Assembly (NCBI GenBank): GCA_022340755.1
Contig: JAJDNI010000102.1
Coordinates: 1-32,509 of the forward strand
From: Gemmatimonadota bacterium
GTDB taxonomy: Bacteria > Gemmatimonadota > Gemmatimonadetes > Longimicrobiales > Gaopeijiaceae
Direction of reading: 5' to 3'
Length of the DNA stretch: 32,509 bases
This document shows, in pieces, positions 21,758-30,181 of this stretch. The position numbers were made by a program, and so were the translations under genes. Position 1 is the stretch's first letter, and every line of letters begins with the position of its first letter. Below the pieces are notes generated by a model, which searched no databases, was not told where the DNA came from, and saw nothing but the letters and a program-made list of their open reading frames with translations.

Positions 21758-24553
21758 ATGACCAACCTGCCCTCCCGCCTGTCGGCAGCCCTCGAGGGCC
21801 GCTACACCCTCGAGCGCGAGCTCGGCGCCGGTGGCATGGCCACCGTCTATCTGGCCCACGACGTCCGTCACGACCGCGACGTCGCCCTCAAGGTCCTCAA
21901 GCCCGAGTTAGCCGCCGTCATGGGAGGCGAGCGCTTTCTCTCCGAGATCCGCACCACCGCCAATCTCCAGCACCCCAACATCCTCCCGCTCTACGACTCC
22001 GGGGAGGCCGACTCCTTCCTCTTCTACGTGATGCCCTACGTGGAAGGCGAGACGCTGCGGGACCGCCTCGCCCGGGAGAAGCAGCTCTCGGTGGAGGAAA
22101 CCGTCCGTATCGCCAAGGCGGTGGGGAACGCCCTGGACTTCGCCCACAGAAAGGGCGTGGTGCACCGGGACATCAAGCCGGCCAACATCCTGCTGCAGGA
22201 CGGCCAGCCCCTGGTGGCGGACTTCGGAATCGCGCTGGCGGTGGCTCAGGCCGGGGGCGGGCGTCTCACCGAAACGGGGCTGAGTCTCGGGACGCCGCAC
22301 TACATGAGCCCGGAGCAGGCGTCGGCGGACCGGGACCCGGACGCGCGCTCCGACGTGTACTCGCTGGCGTGCGTGGTCTACGAGATGCTCACCGGGGAGC
22401 CGCCCCACCTGGGGGGGAGCGCGCAGGCGGTGCTGGCCCGCATCCTCACCGAGACGGCGCGCTCCGTACGCGCGACCCGGCCCACGGTGCCGGCCCACGT
22501 GGACGCGACGCTCATCAAGGCGCTGCAGAAGCTCCCCGCGGACCGCTTCGACACCGCGGCGGACTTCCTGGCGGCTCTGGAAGGCCGGATCGTCGTGGAC
22601 ACCGGCGCCGTCGGGTCGGCCACGGATGTGGGAGCCGCGTCGGCCGGAGGTCAGGGAGACACATCTCGGGCTTCTCGCCCCTGGCTCGTCCCCTCCCTCG
22701 TGGCCGGCGCCGTCGTCGTGGGCGCCGCGGGGGGCTGGCTGGCCCGGGCGCCCAAGCCGGCACCGACCCCACCGGTTGTCAGCATGTACGTCGAGGGCGA
22801 CTCGACCTTCCAGGTGACCAACGCGTGCTGCGGGCCCTCGTTGGCCATCTCGCAAGACGGCCGACGCATCGTGTTCATGGCCCGTGTCTCCAGCGGCCAG
22901 ACCTTCTACCGGCTGGACCTGAGCGATCCGATGGCACATCGGGTACTCGGCACGGATTCGGCGTACACGCCGTTCCTCGACCCCACCGGACGGTGGCTGG
23001 GTTTCGCGAAGAACAACCAGCTCATGAAAGTCGATCTCACAGGCGGATCGCCCGTGAGCATCGGCGACGTCGGCACGTCGTCGATCTGGGGCGCGACCTG
23101 GGGAGACGACGGGTTCATCTACTATGTGCCACAGGTGGACCCCGCCCCGGGCATTTTCCGGGTCAGCGCCCAGGGCGGAAAGCCGGAGCTCGTATCCGCG
23201 CCTGACACCTCCGCAGAGGCAGACCGGGTGAGTCCCGCGGCGCTTCCCGGAGGAAGGGGGCTTCTGTACGTGAGCTGGCCCAGGACCGGGGGAGACGCCG
23301 CGGCGTGGGTGGAGGCCCTCGACCTCAAGGACCATTCGGTCCATCGCCTTGCCCAGGGCATCCAGCCGTATTACGCCGACGGCCATCTCGTCTACGCCCT
23401 GGCGGACGGGTCCGTCATGGCCCGGCCCTTCGACCTCGAGTCCCTGGAGGTCACGGGGGACGCCGTCCGCATCGGCGAGAACGTCATCACACACAACGCG
23501 TCGGATACCGAATACGCCGTGTCGCGCTCAGGGACCCTGGTGACCCGCCACGGAGGCACCACCGGCGGCCGGCACAGCGCCACAGGGGGGGTCGGAGAAA
23601 CCGGCGCCAGCACCGCCACGATGAATCTGGTCCCCCTCACCGGCCCACCCCCGTTGAAGATCTTCGAAGCTCAGCTGACGCGGGGAATGCCGACCTTTTC
23701 ACCCGACGACCGGTACCTCGCCTTCCTTCAGGCGAGGGACGCCAACGCCACGGCCATCGACCTCTGGGTGATGGATCTCGAGTCCGGGCTGCCTACTCGT
23801 ATCTCCATCGCGGATCGGGACGCGATCGCCATCTCGCCGGTGTGGAGCGCCGACAGCAGGGACGTCTGCTGGATCCAGCTCCTGTGGCCGCCGGGCTCCG
23901 TGCCGTCCGGTCGGATGCTGACCCGTCCCGTGGACTTGAGTGGGCCCCCGGTGCCCTTCGCACCGGAGGCGACGGTCGTACCCACCAACACCCTCCTGAG
24001 CAGCAGCGGGTCGGGGACGACGCTCGGCCTGCCGTCTCGCGCCGGTGGACCCATCCCCTACCAGACGCTGGACTCTGTCGGCAATCTCGATCTCTGGGTC
24101 ATGAACGCCGACGGCACGGATCCGCGCCCCTTTCTCCAGTCTCCGGCAAATGAGATGATGCCCGCCGTTTCGCCTTCGGGAAAATGGATCGCGTACGCGT
24201 CCGACGAGACGGGGCAGGACGAGTTGTGGGTACAGCCCTTCCCCGATGGCGGCCCGCGCTTCCGGATCTCGGACCACGGCGGCGACTACCCCGTCTGGGT
24301 GTCGGACCACCAGATCGCCTTCACGGACCGGGACGTCGTCGTCCTCACCGATCTCGACGTCACGCCCAAGCAGGTGCGCGCTACCGGATACCGGACCTTC
24401 GTGGACGACGTCTCCACGGACTGGAACCTCCGTCCTCTGGACGTGCGTCCCGACGGCAAAGCCGTCATCGTGGTGAAAGTAACCGGTACCGGCCGGCTCC
24501 TGGTGGAGACGAATCGCGTCCAGCAGATCGGGAAGGACGCGGGCGGAAGCTAG
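21758..24553 (+). CDS. Membrane Ser/Thr protein kinase with C-terminal PD40/TolB-like beta-propeller
   Basis: A 931-aa paralogue of the propeller kinase at 4651-7326. Kinase domain about 16-285: GAGGMATV (23-30), Lys45, catalytic Asp138 in HRDIKPAN, DFGIALA, and GTPHYMSPEQASAD. A transmembrane helix (LVPSLVAGAVVVGAAGGWLA) is near 309-328, followed by about 600 residues with propeller blades (AISQDGRRIVFMAR; FSPDDRYLAFLQA; VSPSGKWIAYASDETGQDEL). No Shine-Dalgarno sequence is visible before ATG 21758; the stop of the decayed lipoprotein lies 6 bp upstream, so translation may once have been coupled. Its 3' end touches a GNAT remnant on the other strand. Signal and substrates are unknown. Confidence 0.92.
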   Translation: MTNLPSRLSAALEGRYTLERELGAGGMATVYLAHDVRHDRDVALKVLKPELAAVMGGERFLSEIRTTANLQHPNILPLYDSGEADSFLFYVMPYVEGETLRDRLAREKQLSVEETVRIAKAVGNALDFAHRKGVVHRDIKPANILLQDGQPLVADFGIALAVAQAGGGRLTETGLSLGTPHYMSPEQASADRDPDARSDVYSLACVVYEMLTGEPPHLGGSAQAVLARILTETARSVRATRPTVPAHVDATLIKALQKLPADRFDTAADFLAALEGRIVVDTGAVGSATDVGAASAGGQGDTSRASRPWLVPSLVAGAVVVGAAGGWLARAPKPAPTPPVVSMYVEGDSTFQVTNACCGPSLAISQDGRRIVFMARVSSGQTFYRLDLSDPMAHRVLGTDSAYTPFLDPTGRWLGFAKNNQLMKVDLTGGSPVSIGDVGTSSIWGATWGDDGFIYYVPQVDPAPGIFRVSAQGGKPELVSAPDTSAEADRVSPAALPGGRGLLYVSWPRTGGDAAAWVEALDLKDHSVHRLAQGIQPYYADGHLVYALADGSVMARPFDLESLEVTGDAVRIGENVITHNASDTEYAVSRSGTLVTRHGGTTGGRHSATGGVGETGASTATMNLVPLTGPPPLKIFEAQLTRGMPTFSPDDRYLAFLQARDANATAIDLWVMDLESGLPTRISIADRDAIAISPVWSADSRDVCWIQLLWPPGSVPSGRMLTRPVDLSGPPVPFAPEATVVPTNTLLSSSGSGTTLGLPSRAGGPIPYQTLDSVGNLDLWVMNADGTDPRPFLQSPANEMMPAVSPSGKWIAYASDETGQDELWVQPFPDGGPRFRISDHGGDYPVWVSDHQIAFTDRDVVVLTDLDVTPKQVRATGYRTFVDDVSTDWNLRPLDVRPDGKAVIVVKVTGTGRLLVETNRVQQIGKDAGGS

Positions 24554-24785
24554 CGCGCCAGTCTCGTGGGTCCTCTGCCATCGCTTCACGTACCACGTGT
24601 ATCCGATCTCGACGCGGTCGATGGATATACGCCGGAGTCTCTTCGGGTCTCGGCACGAAGGTGTACCAGAGATTCCACAGCTCGCCGTCGGAGGCCGCCG
24701 TGGCGAGACCTTCCGCGTGCTGGGGGCCGAGCGGCTCTAGGCGGATACCGTTCCCCTCCAGGGTGACGGGGTCGAGCGTGATCAT
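24550..24785 (-). pseudogene. GNAT-family N-acetyltransferase, decayed (internal deletion and frameshift)
   Basis: From ATG 24785 the minus strand encodes a good GNAT N-terminus (LEGNGIRLEPLGPQHAEGLA, then DGELWNLWYTFVPRPEET). After about 53 codons this becomes nonsense. In the adjacent frame, from about 24619, it continues as DRVEIGYTWYVKRWQRTH, the well-known middle motif of the same family (usually followed by NTEAK). The expected stretch between the two parts is missing, and everything after the motif is lost at the end of the convergent kinase gene. So this is a remnant with an internal deletion, a frame change and 3' truncation. Its ATG overlaps the stop of the upstream amino-acid permease (ATGA), showing the two were once an operon. 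Confidence 0.7.
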
Positions 24786-26188
24786 GCGGTGTCACTCTCT
24801 TCATCGAGGAGGGTGGGCGCGCCAGCCGACCGCTTGCTCCAGAACAGGTAGGCGGGCACGCCGACGGCCAAGAGCCCGAACCCGATTCCCGACCGGACGG
24901 GATAGCTCCAGAGCACGCTTCCCACGATGAGGAGCGCCACCGCCAGGAAGAGACTGGGCACCAGGGGGTATCCCGGCGCCGCGAAGGTGCCCGCCGGCCG
25001 CGCCGACAGCGGGATCTTCCGCCGGAAGACGAAGAGGCTCGCTGCGGCCAGGCTGAAGAACGTCCAGTCCGCCGTGGTCACGTAGTCGATGAGGGCCGCG
25101 TACGTCCCGGAGAGGACCAGGACGATGGCCCACACCGACTGGATGACGATGGCCACCGACGGCGAGTCGAAGCGGGGATGCAGCCTCGCTACCCGCTCGG
25201 GGAAGAGGCCGTCCCTGGCCATCGCATAATAGACGCGGGTGGGCGCCAGCATGGCCAGATCCAGGAAGCCGAACGTCGACAGCGCGATCCCCAGCGTGAC
25301 GAGGAAGTTACCGGTGGGACCGAAGAGGGACTGGGCGACGTCGGAAGCGGGGGTGGTCGTCGCCGCCAGCCCGTCGTGCCCCAGGAACTTCAGGTAGACG
25401 AAGTTGATGGAGCCGTATACGAGCACGACGAGGATGGTGCCGGCGAGGATGCTCACGGGAAGGTCCCTGACGGGGTCGCGCATCTCCTCGGCGACGTAGT
25501 TGGCGTTCTGCCATCCCCCGTAGGAGAACATCACAGGGACGAGACCGGCGCCGAACGCCACGACAAGGGCAAGGCCGTGGATAGGAGCACCGGCAGCCGC
25601 CGATGTGCCTGCGGACGCTTCCGCCGCGGCCCCCGCCGCCATCGCCGCCCCCGCGACGCTTCCCCCGTGCGCCGGCAGCAGCAGCCCCGCCACGATGAGG
25701 AGGGCCAACGGGACCATCTTCACCAGCACGAAGCCGTTGAGTACCCGGCTTCCGGGTTTCACGCCCAGGTAGTTCACCACGGACATCACGACGATGCCCA
25801 CGATGGCCAGGGCCTGGCTGCTCGCACCGGGATGGCCCACCAACCGCAGGGTGTACTCCGCGAAGGTGATGGCAACCGCGGCGATGGCTCCGCTCTCGAT
25901 CATCAGCAGGAGCCCCCACCCGTAGAGGAATCCCACCAACGGATGGTACGCGTCGCGGAGGTACGCGTAGTGGCCCCCCGCCTTCGGCATGAGAGCGCCC
26001 AGCTCCGCGAAGGTGAGGGCGCCCGCCAGGGCGACCACGCCACCCACGAGCCACGCGCCCAGGACGAGCGCCGAGGAATCCAGGCGCTGGGCGACGATGT
26101 AGGGGTTGATGAAGATGCCGGCCCCGATGATCCCGCCCACCACCACCATGGCGGTATCGAAGCGGCCCAGCTCGCGGCGGAAGGACAC
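24782..26188 (-). CDS. APC-superfamily amino acid permease
   Basis: A 468-aa membrane protein with about 12 helices. The first helix carries VVGGIIGAGIFINPY, the substrate-binding unwound motif of APC transporters. ALTFAELGALMPKAGGHYAY and FLYGWGLLLMIESGA follow as in the LAT/amino-acid antiporter branch, then FSYGGWQNANYVAEEMRDP in the middle. Start is GTG 26188 with AGGAG about 7 nt upstream. It imports or exchanges amino acids; which ones cannot be read. The GNAT remnant overlaps its stop, and the transglycosylase gene lies 162 bp upstream. That gap has a small GTGAG/CTCAC hairpin at 26311-26324 and nothing else clear. Confidence 0.93.
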   Translation of the reverse strand: MSFRRELGRFDTAMVVVGGIIGAGIFINPYIVAQRLDSSALVLGAWLVGGVVALAGALTFAELGALMPKAGGHYAYLRDAYHPLVGFLYGWGLLLMIESGAIAAVAITFAEYTLRLVGHPGASSQALAIVGIVVMSVVNYLGVKPGSRVLNGFVLVKMVPLALLIVAGLLLPAHGGSVAGAAMAAGAAAEASAGTSAAAGAPIHGLALVVAFGAGLVPVMFSYGGWQNANYVAEEMRDPVRDLPVSILAGTILVVLVYGSINFVYLKFLGHDGLAATTTPASDVAQSLFGPTGNFLVTLGIALSTFGFLDLAMLAPTRVYYAMARDGLFPERVARLHPRFDSPSVAIVIQSVWAIVLVLSGTYAALIDYVTTADWTFFSLAAASLFVFRRKIPLSARPAGTFAAPGYPLVPSLFLAVALLIVGSVLWSYPVRSGIGFGLLAVGVPAYLFWSKRSAGAPTLLDEESDTA

Positions 26189-26350
26189 GGCGGACTCCTG
26201 CTGTGGGTCTCTCCAGCGCCCCCTGCGGCGTCGGCTCGCACGGCACCCCGCCGGTGGAGGGTCGCGCCAGGATGGGACGGCGGCGGCAGGCGCGCCAGGG
26301 TCGTCGCTCAGTGAGTGGCCTCACGCACTGCCATGGCGACTTCGGCCGAG

Positions 26351-27061
26351 CTACTGCACGGCGGGGAATCCCCGTTCGTCCGAGCGCCCCGGCTCGCGGT
26401 AGGCGAGACGAACCTGCCGCTGAACCCAGAGAGGATACAGGTGGCAGTCCGGGGTGTTTGCGCCCTTGACGCACCCGTTGTAGCGCAGCAGCGCCCGATC
26501 CAGGTCTCCCTTGGTCAATCTGAGATCGTGGGCCAGAATGCGGACGCCGTGACAGATGTTCACGTCGGGATTGGTGAGGTCGGGGGATCCGCAGCCCCAG
26601 CCGCCTGCGTGCAGGGGCATGACCTGCATGAGGCCGACGGCGCCGACCGGGCTCAGGACCTCGGGATCGAGCATCGGATCCTCGACCAGTACGATCGACG
26701 CGAGAAGCGTCGGGTCGAGCTTCTCGCGTCGGCCCTCACGCACCAGCGCGATCGCGATGCGCGTGACGAAGCCGTCGTCCGCGCCGTTGCGCATCAGCTG
26801 CCGCTTCAGCGGTGCCACCTCGTCGGTGTAGGTCGTGTGAAGCATGAAGGCCTCGCGCTCCAGCGCATCGGCTCGCTGCTCCAGGTCGGTGAGTGCCTGC
26901 GCTTCCTTGACGTACGAGCTCTCGGGCAGCGGGCGAGCCGGCTTGCCGTCGAGAGACGCGAGCGCGAGGGCGAGCGCTCCCGCCAGGATGAACAGAAACC
27001 AAAGCCAGACCGGCAATCGGGCAGGTCCTGCGAAGGGGTGCTCGGGGGGGGCGGCTGGCAT
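26351..27061 (-). CDS. Membrane-anchored lytic transglycosylase (SLT domain)
   Basis: A 236-aa protein that cleaves peptidoglycan glycan strands. One N-terminal anchor (LPVWLWFLFILAGALALALA, about 17-36) is followed by a helical linker (SSYVKEAQALTDLEQRADAL) and the SLT fold from about 95. The motif LLASIVLVEDPMLDPEV holds the likely catalytic Glu, followed by SPVGAVGLMQVMP and then ALLRYNGCVKG and YPLWVQRQVRLAY, as in the family. Four cysteines lie in the exported domain (WGCGSPD, NICHG, NGCVK, PDCHL). I chose ATG 27061 because GGGAGG (27066-27071) lies 4 nt before it; ATG 27073, at which the ribosome binding site would be inside the gene, is the alternative. It has a long, possibly structured leader. 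Confidence 0.9.
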   Translation of the reverse strand: MPAAPPEHPFAGPARLPVWLWFLFILAGALALALASLDGKPARPLPESSYVKEAQALTDLEQRADALEREAFMLHTTYTDEVAPLKRQLMRNGADDGFVTRIAIALVREGRREKLDPTLLASIVLVEDPMLDPEVLSPVGAVGLMQVMPLHAGGWGCGSPDLTNPDVNICHGVRILAHDLRLTKGDLDRALLRYNGCVKGANTPDCHLYPLWVQRQVRLAYREPGRSDERGFPAVQ

Positions 27062-27120
27062 GTGACCTCCCATCGGATGCGATCACAGGCCTGCCCTTTT
27101 CGCCAGATCCGTGCCGAGTC

Positions 27121-27222
27121 CGGGTGTGACCGCCGCCCGCCGGAAACGCACGCACACCAGGGGGAAACGGCTTGGTGCGCGAAAACGCGCGGTAGGCCAG
27201 AGACACTGGCTAGCCGCACCCG
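27121..27222 (-). ncRNA. Candidate structured leader of the transglycosylase gene
   Basis: The ends pair: 27121-27128 (CGGGTGTG) with 27215-27222 (CGCACCCG), 8 bp with one G-U. Inside are a 9-bp stem with one mismatch, 27151-27159 (CGCACACCA) with 27173-27181 (TGGTGCGCG), and a 5-bp hairpin, 27196-27200 with 27206-27210 (GCCAG, loop AGACA, CTGGC). A rival hairpin, GCGCG-AAAA-CGCGC (27177-27190), would exclude the 9-bp stem, so two folds are possible. On the minus strand the element ends 60 nt before ATG 27061. It matches no riboswitch I know. High G+C makes chance pairing likely, so this is a candidate only; the strand is inferred from the nearest gene. Confidence 0.3.
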
Positions 27223-27268
27223 CGCGACACGGTGTGGATCTGGCGCAGCGCCCGCGAAGAGGTTCCCG

Positions 27269-27412
27269 TCACTGCCCTTTCCGGTAGAGTACGCGGTAGA
27301 AGACGGGCCTCGGTTCCATGGCCTTGGAGGCGACTTCGGGCATGGAATACGCCATCTTTCCGAGCTCGTCGTCGCCTTCGTGCCCCCCCACGGATACAGC
27401 CACCGCTACCAC
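27269..27412 (-). CDS. Possible 47-residue small protein
   Basis: A short minus-strand frame from GTG 27412 to TGA 27269. GGAGG (27418-27422) lies 5 nt before the GTG, a well-placed ribosome binding site. The translation looks protein-like, with DDELGKMAYSMPEVASKAM in the middle and a basic end MEPRPVFYRVLYRKGQ, and with mostly G/C third positions and A/T-rich second positions. No signal peptide or membrane helix is present, and I recognise no family. It lies 207 bp upstream of the transglycosylase on the same strand, with the structured leader candidate between them. It could be the relic of a longer gene: an in-frame stop lies 20 codons upstream of the GTG. The opposite frame is also open here but lacks a start with a ribosome binding site. 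Confidence 0.4.
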   Translation of the reverse strand: MVAVAVSVGGHEGDDELGKMAYSMPEVASKAMEPRPVFYRVLYRKGQ

Positions 27413-27446
27413 GATGTCCTCCGCCGGGTCCTCCCGGCCCTGGCTC

Positions 27447-27464
27447 GGGTACCGGGTGGTACCC
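27447..27464. promoter_or_regulatory. Perfect inverted repeat upstream of the lipoprotein glycosidase gene
   Basis: GGGTACC (27447-27453), spacer GGGT, and GGTACCC (27458-27464) form a perfect 7-4-7 repeat. It lies 42 bp before GTG 27507 and 34 bp upstream of the small minus-strand frame, so it could be an operator shared by divergent genes or a leader hairpin. No convincing promoter boxes surround it. Confidence 0.35.
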
Positions 27465-27506
27465 TACTGTTCGGTCGCAGCCGCCCACTCCGGAGGACCT
27501 CCCGTC

Positions 27507-30107
27507 GTGAAGGTCGTGAACGCCACAGCCTTGTCGCCGCTGCCCATGCTTCTCGTGCTCCTTACCGGGTGCGCACAGAGGCCCGAGACCCTTATCGACC
27601 ACCGGGCGGTCTTCCAGCGTTACGACTGGTGGGACAACCGGGACTGGGGCTGGTACGACGCCAACATCCCCTTCTTCGAATCGCCGGACTCGGCGCTGAA
27701 CGAGACGTACTACTACCGATGGGAGCTGGTCACGAAGCATCTGACCTACGGCTCTCCCGCCACGGGGTACACGTTCACGGAGTTCATCGACCGGCCCTTC
27801 TGGTCGGGGACCTACGGCAGCATCTCGTGTCCACTCGGGCACCAGCTCGACGAGGCGCGTTGGCTGAGGGATCCCCGCCCCGCCGAGGACTTCGCCCGAT
27901 ACTGGTTCGAGACGCCGGGCGCCCAGCCCCGGCGCTACTCCAACTGGTACGGTGACGCGGTGTGGGGAGCGTACGCCGTCATCGGTGACACGGCGTTCCT
28001 CCACGACATCCTTCCGCACATGGAGGCCCAGGTCGCCGGCTGGACCGACGAGCACTGGGACACCCGGCACGAGATGTACCGCTGGGTGGGCGCGTGGGAC
28101 GGCATGGAGACGAACATCAACTCCCGCCTCACTGACGACACGTTCAGCGGTGCCGAAGGCTACCGGCCAACGCTGAACAGTTACCTGTGGGCGGACATGT
28201 CCGCCATCGCCCGGACGGCTCGGCTGTTCGGGGACACCACAACCGCCGCAGCGTACGAGCGGCGCGCAGCCGATCTCAAGAAGCGAATGGAGCAGGAACT
28301 GTGGGACCCGGGCCGCTCCTTCTTCTTCCACCAGTTCGCCCACAACGAGATCGGCGGCATCCGCGCGAACACCCTCACCTACCAGTCGGGGCCGTATGCG
28401 GGGAATCCCCACGGTCGGGAGCTCATCGGGTACATCCCATGGGAGTTTTCCCTTCCGGACTCGGGCTACGCGGAGGCTTGGCGCTTCCTCATGGACACCA
28501 CGTATTTCGCGGCACCCTACGGGCCCACGACCGTGGAGCGTCACGACCCGCAGTTCTGGATCTCACCGCGGTGCTGCGTGTGGAGCGGCAACGAGTGGCC
28601 CTACGCCACCACACAGACGCTGGTGGCCATGGCGAATCTCCTGGACGACTACGACCAATCCGTGGTCACCAAGGACGACTACCACGCCTTGCTGCACACC
28701 TACGCGCTGGACCAACGAATGGACGGCCGTCCGTACATCGCCGAGGCGGCGGACCCCATGACCGGCTCGTGGGCGGGGCACAACACGTTCTACCACAGCG
28801 AGCACTACTTCCATTCGGGGTTCGTGGACCTGGTGATCAGCGGACTGGTGGGACTCCGGCCTCGAGGCGATGACGTCCTGGACGTGGCTCCGCTGGCTCC
28901 GGACTCGTGGCCGTACTTCGCGCTGGAAGGGGTGCGCTACCACGGTCACGACATCGACATCGCCTGGGACCGTGATGGCACCCGGTACGGTCGGGGCGCA
29001 GGGCTGGCCGTGTGGGTCGACGGCACCGAGGTCGCCCGAATGCCGACCCTACAGCGCCTTCGGGTCGCACTCCCTTCGGAGCCGGCCCACGGTCCGGCGC
29101 CACGCCTCAGCGACTGGGCGGTGAACAACGAGGCCGCCTGGTTCCCGGCGGCATCAGCTTCGTCCAGCGACCCCCGCTATCCTCCCTTCTACGCGGTGGA
29201 CGGCAACCGGTGGTATCACCCCTCCCCACCCGACCGCTGGGTGGCCGCCCCGTCGAAGGACGGCACCGACTGGTTCGAGGTGGACTTCGGCGCCCCCCGC
29301 CCCGTCCAACGCGTGACCCTCTACTTCCTCGACGACGTCGACGGCCCGAAGGTCGAGGTGACGGGTGAACAGGGAGACTCCGGCTTCCCCGGGCGGCCGG
29401 GTGCGATGGACGTGCTCGTGCGCCCGCCGGCCGAGTACGAGGTGCAGAGCTGGAACGGCACGGGGTGGGTCGACATCGCCGACCAGCACCGCTCGCCCGA
29501 GAAGCCGGAAGGCCGTCGCGCCAACACCGTGGACTTCCCCGAGATCTCGACGTCCCGGATCCGGGTCGTGCTTCACCACCGGGACGGTGCGACGAGCGGC
29601 CTCACGGAGATCGAGACCTGGGGCGCCGCCGAGGCCGTTGTACCACCTTCGCAGGAGCCTGTGGCGGACCTGGCCCTCAATCCCACGGGCCAGGGCTTTC
29701 CGCAGGTGAGCGCGTCGTTCACCGGTCCGTCCGATGACGCCGCTCAGGCAGTGGATGGGCGCATCGCCTTGACCCACTACTCCAGGAACCGTTGGACGGC
29801 CTACAGCTCGCCCAACACCGAGGACTGGCTGGCAGTGGACTTCGGCGCACCGAAGACCGTCAACCGAGTGGAGCTCTACCTGTACGCGGACGGCGGAGGC
29901 ATCGCCGCACCCGAGGAGTACCGCGTGGAGGTCTGGACCGGTGATTCGTGGCGCGTGGCCGCAGTGCGCTCCCGCACACCCATCCGACCCATGGCGTGGG
30001 CGCTGAACGCCGTGGAGTTGGAGCCCGTCGCGACGTCCCGGGTGCGCGTGGTGTTCACGCATGCCCCCCCGACGTTCACCGGCGTGAGCGAGATGAGGGT
30101 GTTCTGA
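27507..30107 (+). CDS. Lipoprotein (alpha/alpha)6-barrel glycoside hydrolase (MGH1-like) with two discoidin-like modules
   Basis: An 866-aa protein. From GTG 27507 (GGAGG at 27492-27496, 10 nt away) the N-terminus is a lipoprotein signal with lipobox LLTGC, Cys22 being lipidated. The frame is open to 27318 but that part is not protein-like. Residues about 30-520 form a helical-barrel glycosidase: WYGDAVWGAYAVIGD, then WDGMETNINSRL (Asp198, Glu201; compare SGMDNSPR in MGH1/GH63-type enzymes), then RCCVWSGNEWPYATTQTLV (356-374), where the W-x-G-x-x-WPYAT block is typical of this clan. Residues about 539-710 and 718-866 are two F5/8-type C (discoidin) modules (WFEVDFGAPRPVQRVTLYF; WLAVDFGAPKTVNRVELYL), which bind carbohydrate. 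Family number and substrate are unknown. The adjacent Cys356-Cys357 is unusual. Confidence 0.88.
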   Translation: MKVVNATALSPLPMLLVLLTGCAQRPETLIDHRAVFQRYDWWDNRDWGWYDANIPFFESPDSALNETYYYRWELVTKHLTYGSPATGYTFTEFIDRPFWSGTYGSISCPLGHQLDEARWLRDPRPAEDFARYWFETPGAQPRRYSNWYGDAVWGAYAVIGDTAFLHDILPHMEAQVAGWTDEHWDTRHEMYRWVGAWDGMETNINSRLTDDTFSGAEGYRPTLNSYLWADMSAIARTARLFGDTTTAAAYERRAADLKKRMEQELWDPGRSFFFHQFAHNEIGGIRANTLTYQSGPYAGNPHGRELIGYIPWEFSLPDSGYAEAWRFLMDTTYFAAPYGPTTVERHDPQFWISPRCCVWSGNEWPYATTQTLVAMANLLDDYDQSVVTKDDYHALLHTYALDQRMDGRPYIAEAADPMTGSWAGHNTFYHSEHYFHSGFVDLVISGLVGLRPRGDDVLDVAPLAPDSWPYFALEGVRYHGHDIDIAWDRDGTRYGRGAGLAVWVDGTEVARMPTLQRLRVALPSEPAHGPAPRLSDWAVNNEAAWFPAASASSSDPRYPPFYAVDGNRWYHPSPPDRWVAAPSKDGTDWFEVDFGAPRPVQRVTLYFLDDVDGPKVEVTGEQGDSGFPGRPGAMDVLVRPPAEYEVQSWNGTGWVDIADQHRSPEKPEGRRANTVDFPEISTSRIRVVLHHRDGATSGLTEIETWGAAEAVVPPSQEPVADLALNPTGQGFPQVSASFTGPSDDAAQAVDGRIALTHYSRNRWTAYSSPNTEDWLAVDFGAPKTVNRVELYLYADGGGIAAPEEYRVEVWTGDSWRVAAVRSRTPIRPMAWALNAVELEPVATSRVRVVFTHAPPTFTGVSEMRVF

Positions 30108-30132
30108 GGGCGGGCGAGCGAGCCTCCCTCTG

Positions 30133-30161
30133 TTGACTCGCTCTACCCTGGCCACACCTTT
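30133..30161 (+). promoter_or_regulatory. pckA: Possible promoter upstream of pckA
   Basis: TTGACT (30133-30138, five of six -35 positions) is followed after 17 bp by ACCTTT (30156-30161), a poor -10. If used, the transcript would carry a leader of roughly 170 nt containing the four hairpins listed next. Confidence 0.3.
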
Positions 30162-30181
30162 AGACACGAAATGATGTGAAG

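Noticed and set aside
27121-27222. Known cobalamin or cyclic-di-GMP riboswitch
   Set aside because: Short strings such as GGGAAA and GCCAGAGACACTGGC recall parts of these motifs, but the conserved order and core bases are absent.
27210-28544. 444-codon minus-strand open frame opposite the lipoprotein glycosidase
   Set aside because: Antisense shadow; the plus strand has a lipobox, barrel motifs and two discoidin modules in frame.
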